A program made the translations under genes and the position numbers. Of a DNA stretch of 5,452 nt, positions 5,434 to 5,452 are shown in pieces. Origin of the DNA: Armatimonadetes bacterium UBA1398 (GTDB lineage Bacteria > Armatimonadota > Zipacnadia > UBA1398); NCBI GenBank assembly GCA_002305165.1, contig DBQI01000001.1:1-5452 (forward strand), written 5' to 3'. The notes under the pieces were generated by a model. That model searched no databases. It saw nothing but the letters and a program-made list of their open reading frames with translations, and was not told the DNA's origin. The number at the start of each line of letters is the position of its first letter. Position 1 is the first letter of the stretch.

Positions 5434-5452
5434 GTTTTCTGGGGCCACTATA
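5427..5452. repeat. Terminal inverted repeat at the 5' end of the IS (IRL)
   Basis: The mate of 4167-4192, read on the minus strand from 5452 as TATAGTGGCCCC and onward to TAGACAC. The TAGACA also serves as the -35 of the transposase promoter, so promoter and transposase binding site overlap. The window stops here and any terminal bases beyond are unseen. Confidence 0.82.

Larger units (their letters stand above)
4167..5452 (-). mobile_element. IS3-family insertion sequence, apparently complete (about 1.29 kb)
   Basis: The element has the full IS3-family layout: terminal inverted repeats, a short orfA with a helix-turn-helix, an overlapping orfB with a DDE integrase domain, and a slippery site at the overlap. 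The length is within the normal range for the family. The window ends inside or exactly at the right inverted repeat, so the last one to three bases and the target duplication cannot be seen. It is inserted 53 bp upstream of the first recombinase gene in the same transcriptional direction. No frame disruption is present in either reading frame, so it may be active. The subgroup was not assigned. Confidence 0.9.

Noticed and set aside
1..5452. CRISPR array, tRNA or integron cassette site
   Set aside because: No regularly spaced repeats, cloverleaf-like segment or attC-like core was seen. The recombinases are organised as a trio without cassettes.

Overview
The window is a GC-rich bacterial stretch made entirely of mobile-element genes, all reading on the minus strand. 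No host gene, tRNA or rRNA is visible, so the host cannot be named. High GC and strong Shine-Dalgarno sites fit many soil or environmental phyla.

Region 1 (about 11-4113) is a three-gene operon of tyrosine recombinases. In transcription order these are a 422-aa protein (4113-2845), a 579-aa protein (2848-1109) and a 341-aa protein (1112-87). Each keeps the complete R-K-HxxR-H-Y active site, and each has exactly nine residues from the last histidine to the tyrosine. Both gene junctions are 4-nt stop/start overlaps (GTGA and ATGA), and each start has its own purine-rich ribosome site 6-7 nt upstream. This is the layout of a recombinase-in-trio (RIT) element, related in logic to the Tn554 transposition genes. 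The 579-aa middle protein has an N-terminal extension of about 250 residues that looks like one or two extra core-binding-type modules. Downstream of the operon (1-86) is an imperfect inverted repeat that may be one end of the element.

Region 2 (4167-5452) is a complete-looking IS3-family insertion sequence of about 1.29 kb. It has imperfect 26-bp terminal inverted repeats, orfA, orfB with a D-D-35-E catalytic triad, and an A AAA AAC slippery site for -1 frameshifting into a 373-aa OrfAB transposase. It lies 53 bp upstream of the first recombinase start, in the same orientation, and so separates the operon from its native promoter and its other end, which lie outside the window if they survive.

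The most interesting small-scale signals are at the IS ends. There is a good -35/-10 pair for the transposase. A perfect 11-bp inverted repeat places the orfA AUG in a stem and its ribosome site in the loop, arranged so that read-through RNA carries the full hairpin and the IS's own transcript should not. The two ends also carry an outward TTGACA and an inward TATAGT, which would form a junction promoter if the ends were joined in a circle.
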